Assembly: GCA_913051655.1 (NCBI GenBank)
Contig: CAJXHI010000024.1
Span: forward strand, 1 to 47,442
Direction: 5' to 3'
DNA from: an uncultured Alphaproteobacteria bacterium
GTDB taxonomy: Bacteria > Pseudomonadota > Alphaproteobacteria > Rhodobacterales > Rhodobacteraceae
DNA length: 47,442 bases
Shown: positions 44,108-47,442 of the stretch, piece after piece
How the letters are laid out: every line of letters starts with the position of its first letter
Numbering within the stretch: the stretch's first letter is position 1
Program-made: the position numbers and the translations under genes
The notes under the pieces: model-generated
The model's input: the letters and a program-made list of their open reading frames with translations, nothing else
Told to the model about the DNA's origin: nothing
The model's database searches: none

Positions 44108-44863
44108 TTATTTCTGTCGCTTTAAGAGATAGGTATCCATGATCCAACCGTGTTGTTTTCGTGCCTTTTGACGAGTATTTTTAATAACATCTGCGCATTC
44201 GTGAAGTTGACCAGAAATTACAATTTCATTTGGCATCCCTAAAAAAGCACCCCACCAAATGTGATAATTTTCGCCGTCCAATTGGTTAAACGAACAATCT
44301 CCATCTAGCATCACGACCAATGTATCACAACCCTCTGGCCATCCCTGTTCTCTAAGCTGACGACCGGTACTAATCATGAAAGGTGCGCCTATATCGTTAA
44401 GTGGGATACTGTGAGCGGCGGTGAGTAATTGAATAGCCGTCAACCCCGGCGTAACCTTGACTTTTAAACCGTCGACCAAAGGTTTTAACCGCTCTGCGAT
44501 GCGTAGGCTGCTATCATAGAGAGATGGATCACCCCAAATCATGAATGCTGCTGTGCCACCCCCTGGAAGTTTCTTGTTCAGGGTTTCAAACCATAGGTTT
44601 GCAATTTCATCGTGCCATATATCGACCCGCTTTAAATAATCAGGCTGACAGGGATCACGCCTTGGAAGATCAAAAGTCGCAAACCGTGGCTGTCTTTCCA
44701 GCACCCTTTCGCAAATATATCTTCGCGACGCAACGAGATCAGACTTTTCAGACCCTTTCTGCGGTATGAAAATAACATCTGAAGTTTGTAAAGCTTGTTT
44801 CGCTGACCCTGTTAAATGATCGGGGTTTCCCATGCCGATACCAACTAGACGAAGTTCAAACAT
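44108..44863 (-). CDS. cobF: precorrin-6A synthase (deacetylating)
   Basis: The 251-residue tetrapyrrole methylase begins LRLVGIGMGNPDHLTGSAKQ, with the SAM-site Gly-rich loop, and has FIPQKGSEKSDLVASRRYIC, FMIWGDPSLYDSSLRIAERL and KVTPGLTAIQLLTAAHSIPL. These features separate CobF from other precorrin methylases. In aerobic cobalamin synthesis CobF methylates C1 of precorrin-5 and releases acetate. It is the last gene of the cob operon here, 84 bases after cobA. Confidence 0.9.
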   Translation of the reverse strand: MFELRLVGIGMGNPDHLTGSAKQALQTSDVIFIPQKGSEKSDLVASRRYICERVLERQPRFATFDLPRRDPCQPDYLKRVDIWHDEIANLWFETLNKKLPGGGTAAFMIWGDPSLYDSSLRIAERLKPLVDGLKVKVTPGLTAIQLLTAAHSIPLNDIGAPFMISTGRQLREQGWPEGCDTLVVMLDGDCSFNQLDGENYHIWWGAFLGMPNEIVISGQLHECADVIKNTRQKARKQHGWIMDTYLLKRQK

Positions 44864-44947
44864 AATTTTTTCTCCGATACGACGTTTAAAAGATGTGTTG
44901 TGAAGTTTATAAATGGATTGCCGTGCTGGATATACCCATTGCTCGCA

Positions 44948-45679
44948 TCATGTCCTATTGTTCCGCAGGGCCAATGGGCCAAATAGAATCAGGCCAGGAG
45001 CAGAACCGGCGTTTTTTTTCAGTTGAACTGCCAATTCAATAATTGTTGAGGAGGTGAGGTTTTCCTCTGATTGGGAAACGCTTTCAGCCAAAAGGGCAGG
45101 AGTGTCCTGCGCCAGACCATGATCCATTAAACGTTGTGCAAGTATTGGAAAAGTACGCTTTGGCATGTATATGGCTGTCGTACATTCTGGATCTGCCAGT
45201 GCAGCCATATTGAGGTTTTCTGGCAGCACGCCGGTAACATCATGACCTGTTACAAATTGCAGCCGCCTTGCGCTTAATCGCCGTGTCAGTGGTATGGAGG
45301 CCGCCGCTGCGGCAGCGCTTGCCGATGTAACCCCTGGAACAATTTCAAATGGAATATGTGCTTTGTCTAATGCTTGGATTTCCTCTTCTAGACGTCCGAA
45401 AATTCCAGGGTCTCCAGACTTTAGTCGGATGATCTGCCCACCCTGTTGTGCGTAATCCACCAAAAGCCGGCTTACATGATGCTGTTTGGGTGAATGACGC
45501 CCTGCACGTTTACCAACTCCGACGAGCGTCGCATTAATGTTTGCCTCATCAAGTATACTTCCGGCAGATAAATCATCATATAGAACCACATCAGCCTGTT
45601 TTAGCCGTTTGAGAGCTCTTAGCGTCAAAAGCTCTGGATCACCTGGACCCGATCCAACAAAGCTTACAAAACCACTCAT
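44948..45679 (-). CDS. cobA: uroporphyrinogen-III C-methyltransferase
   Basis: The 243-residue SAM methyltransferase has FVSFVGSGPGDPELLTLRAL at the N-terminus, YDDLSAGSILDEA, GVGKRAGRHSPKQHH, RLKSGDPGIFGRLEEEIQAL and IVPGVTSASAAAAAASIPLT. All are signature CobA/SUMT segments. It converts uroporphyrinogen III to precorrin-2, feeding cobalamin and siroheme. There is no CysG-type oxidase domain. Its start overlaps the end of cobB by one base. Confidence 0.93.
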   Translation of the reverse strand: MSGFVSFVGSGPGDPELLTLRALKRLKQADVVLYDDLSAGSILDEANINATLVGVGKRAGRHSPKQHHVSRLLVDYAQQGGQIIRLKSGDPGIFGRLEEEIQALDKAHIPFEIVPGVTSASAAAAAASIPLTRRLSARRLQFVTGHDVTGVLPENLNMAALADPECTTAIYMPKRTFPILAQRLMDHGLAQDTPALLAESVSQSEENLTSSTIIELAVQLKKNAGSAPGLILFGPLALRNNRT

Positions 45680-46983
45680 TATTTGGCCTCAGCGATCATA
45701 TGAAAAAACGTACCACTAACATGGCCTCGTAATGAGCCTGTCTCGCTCACCGGATTACCATCTGCGTCTGTAACTTGGGCAAGCGGTGTGTCAGGTTCTT
45801 CTAAGATGGTGGAATAATGAAATTCATGTCCACGCAAATGCGTCCCTTGTGAATATCCAAGTGCAGGTTTTTGTAAGGTCGCTTGTCGGTATCCGAGGTG
45901 GAATTTTCGTTTCTCATAGCTTGTTATCAAGCCTAAAAGCCCCGCCATTTTATGGGCGACGCCTTCTTTGTCGATGATTGTGTTGCCAAGCGCCATATAT
46001 CCCCCGCATTCCCCGTGTACCGGTCTGGTTTCCGCATGTTTACGCAGCGAGGTGTGGAACCGTTTTGCACCTGCCAAGGTTCCCGCATGTAATTCAGGAT
46101 ATCCGCCTGGCAACCATACTAAATCTGCATTGGGCACCTGATCATCATTCAGTGGGGAAAAAGGCAGGATTTCTGCTCCAGCCGACCGCCAACCCTTTAA
46201 CAAATGCGGATATGCAAAGGAAAAAGCGGCATCACGTGCAAGAGCAATACGTTGAGCAGGTGGGCGAGGCAGGTGAGTATTTTGCGGTATCGTACCTCCC
46301 CGCGCTGCAGAGCGGATAGCCATCAGATCTACATGATCTGTCAAGAAATTCGCATAATTGGATATGGCTTCTTCCAGGTCTGGATGTTCTATCGCTTGGA
46401 TAAGTCCAAGATGGCGCTCAGGAAGCGTCAGATCGCCCCGTCTTGGCAACGCCCCAAAAACGTTCACGCCGGCTTCTGTCATTCCCAAACGGGCCAATCT
46501 TTCATGGCGTGCACTTGCCACGCGGTTCAGTATCACCCCACCAAAAGGCAGATCAGGCATGTATTTCATGAAACCAAGTGCTGTGGCGGCCGCAGACTGT
46601 GCCTGACCGCTCACATCTAAGACCAAAATCACAGGCCAACCAAAACGCCGCGCTGTTTCGGCGCTTGATCCAAATCCACTGGCGCCCCTAGTTGCCACAC
46701 CATCGTAAAGCCCCATGGAGCCCTCTGCGATCGCTATATCCGCCCCGTCACCCTCGGCGGCGATGGTCTGCATGAGCGCATCATCCATTCCCCAACTGTC
46801 TAGGTTGAAAGAAGCTTTGCGTGCTGCTGCTTGATGAAAGGCCGGATCAATGTAATCCGGACCACTTTTAAAGGGTTGTACGCTCAATCCCATATTTGCA
46901 AATACTCGCAGCAAGCCCAGCATTACTGTGGTTTTGCCAGTGCCCGAACTCGGTGCAGAGATCAAAAGACCATTGGGAACCAT
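45679..46983 (-). CDS. cobB: hydrogenobyrinic acid a,c-diamide synthase (cobyrinate a,c-diamide synthase)
   Basis: The 434-residue protein has the P-loop SAPSSGTGKTTVMLGLLR at about residues 9-26, FKSGPDYIDPAFHQAA, the segment IAEGSMGLYDG, a C-terminal class I glutaminase domain with the nucleophile Cys in VHGECGGYMALGN and the later GYRQATLQ and GHEFHYST (His). It amidates the a and c side chains using glutamine and ATP. Its start overlaps the cobM stop by one base (TGATG). Confidence 0.93.
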   Translation of the reverse strand: MVPNGLLISAPSSGTGKTTVMLGLLRVFANMGLSVQPFKSGPDYIDPAFHQAAARKASFNLDSWGMDDALMQTIAAEGDGADIAIAEGSMGLYDGVATRGASGFGSSAETARRFGWPVILVLDVSGQAQSAAATALGFMKYMPDLPFGGVILNRVASARHERLARLGMTEAGVNVFGALPRRGDLTLPERHLGLIQAIEHPDLEEAISNYANFLTDHVDLMAIRSAARGGTIPQNTHLPRPPAQRIALARDAAFSFAYPHLLKGWRSAGAEILPFSPLNDDQVPNADLVWLPGGYPELHAGTLAGAKRFHTSLRKHAETRPVHGECGGYMALGNTIIDKEGVAHKMAGLLGLITSYEKRKFHLGYRQATLQKPALGYSQGTHLRGHEFHYSTILEEPDTPLAQVTDADGNPVSETGSLRGHVSGTFFHMIAEAK

Positions 46984-47442
46984 CAGCGTTCTCCACCGCT
47001 GGCAAAGGGCGATTCTGCCGATTGTGGGCGAAAGCGGCGATCATAATCGCTTTTGTAGAGACAGCTTTCTTCAAACCCTTCCGCGCGAAGCGCAGGACCC
47101 AAAAGGATAAGCGCGGTTCGCTCTATTCCCTGAGGCATATCGCGTTCTATGCTTGCAAGGTCTGAGCGTATGATTTTCTGATCTGGCCAGCTCGCCCGAA
47201 AGACGACCGCTACCGGACAATCTGCCCCATAAAAAGGGATGAGCTTTACAACAGTGTTTGAAAGGTTATGGATCGAAAGGTGAATAGCCAACGTTGCGCA
47301 GGTTTTTGCAAAGTTTTCTAGCGTTTCTCCATCTGGCATTGATGAAGCACGGCCAGGGGTACGGGTCAACACAACCGATTGCGCAAGACCGGGTAATGTA
47401 AGCTCATGTCCTAAGGCTGCGGCAGCTGCCGCAAAAGAGGGT
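46983..47442 (-). CDS. cobM: precorrin-4 C11-methyltransferase, C-terminal part
   Basis: The frame stays open to the right edge, so the N-terminal part lies outside the window. The visible 152 or so residues begin [20 protein letters not shown], then [31 protein letters not shown] and [12 protein letters not shown], which are CobM segments. CobM methylates C11 of precorrin-4 in aerobic cobalamin synthesis. It is the first visible gene of cobM-cobB-cobA-cobF; any cobalamin riboswitch would lie further upstream, outside the window. Confidence 0.92.
   Translation of the reverse strand, partial: PSFAAAAAALGHELTLPGLAQSVVLTRTPGRASSMPDGETLENFAKTCATLAIHLSIHNLSNTVVKLIPFYGADCPVAVVFRASWPDQKIIRSDLASIERDMPQGIERTALILLGPALRAEGFEESCLYKSDYDRRFRPQSAESPFASGGER

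Overview
The window looks like a chromosomal segment of a low- to moderate-GC marine alphaproteobacterium, most likely Rhodobacterales (roseobacter-like). The reasons are the aerobic cobalamin gene order cobM-cobB-cobA-cobF, a myo-inositol catabolic cluster, a BMP-type nucleoside transporter with cytosine deaminase, and paired LemA/DUF3137 genes. This placement is inferred from gene content, not from a search. No rRNA, tRNA, CRISPR array, insertion sequence or phage gene was found. By a hand tally about four fifths of the window is coding. The left half is much less dense, and several of its gaps hold coding-like fragments broken by stop codons.

Layout. 1-1559: two small dimeric alpha/beta-barrel-like proteins. 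1560-3214: gene-poor, with one decayed fragment. 3215-6429: a Tat-exported FAD oxidoreductase, a small membrane protein, a pseudogene with four in-frame stops, and a small exported protein. 6740-10111: DUF3137/LemA pair and an exported peptidoglycan-binding-domain protein. 11385-15463: an operon whose first two genes encode a Rieske oxygenase split into a free Rieske domain and a catalytic subunit without one, followed by a glutamine-synthetase-like amide ligase, an unrecognised protein and, after a short gap, a cyclic-nucleotide-binding protein. 15800-21659 (minus strand): BMP-family ABC transporter plus cytosine deaminase. 21660-24170: mostly decayed DNA with one FlgM-like gene.

24171-40678 is a carbohydrate regulon. 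A LacI-type regulator and iolJ-iolB-iolC-iolD lie on the minus strand; iolG, iolE and a second Gfo/Idh dehydrogenase run divergently on the plus strand. A convergent minus-strand operon encodes a ribose/inositol-type ABC transporter together with a phytanoyl-CoA-type Fe(II)/2-oxoglutarate dioxygenase and a three-histidine-box desaturase. Nearly identical 16-bp palindromes (TTGCAACCGGTTGCAA) sit at predicted start sites of iolG and of the transporter operon. They tie uptake, the two oxidative enzymes and inositol breakdown into one regulon, probably under the LacI protein. An IlvD/Edd sugar-acid dehydratase, an acetamidase/formamidase-type protein and an AGE-family sugar isomerase follow.

41994-42090 carries a candidate ~61-nt small RNA on the minus strand, with promoter, 5' hairpin, a CCTCCC linker and a T7 terminator. 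44108-47442 is the cobalamin operon cobM(partial)-cobB-cobA-cobF.

The best candidates for undescribed biology are the split Rieske oxygenase/amide-ligase operon, the dioxygenase plus desaturase embedded in an inositol-type transporter operon, and the small RNA.
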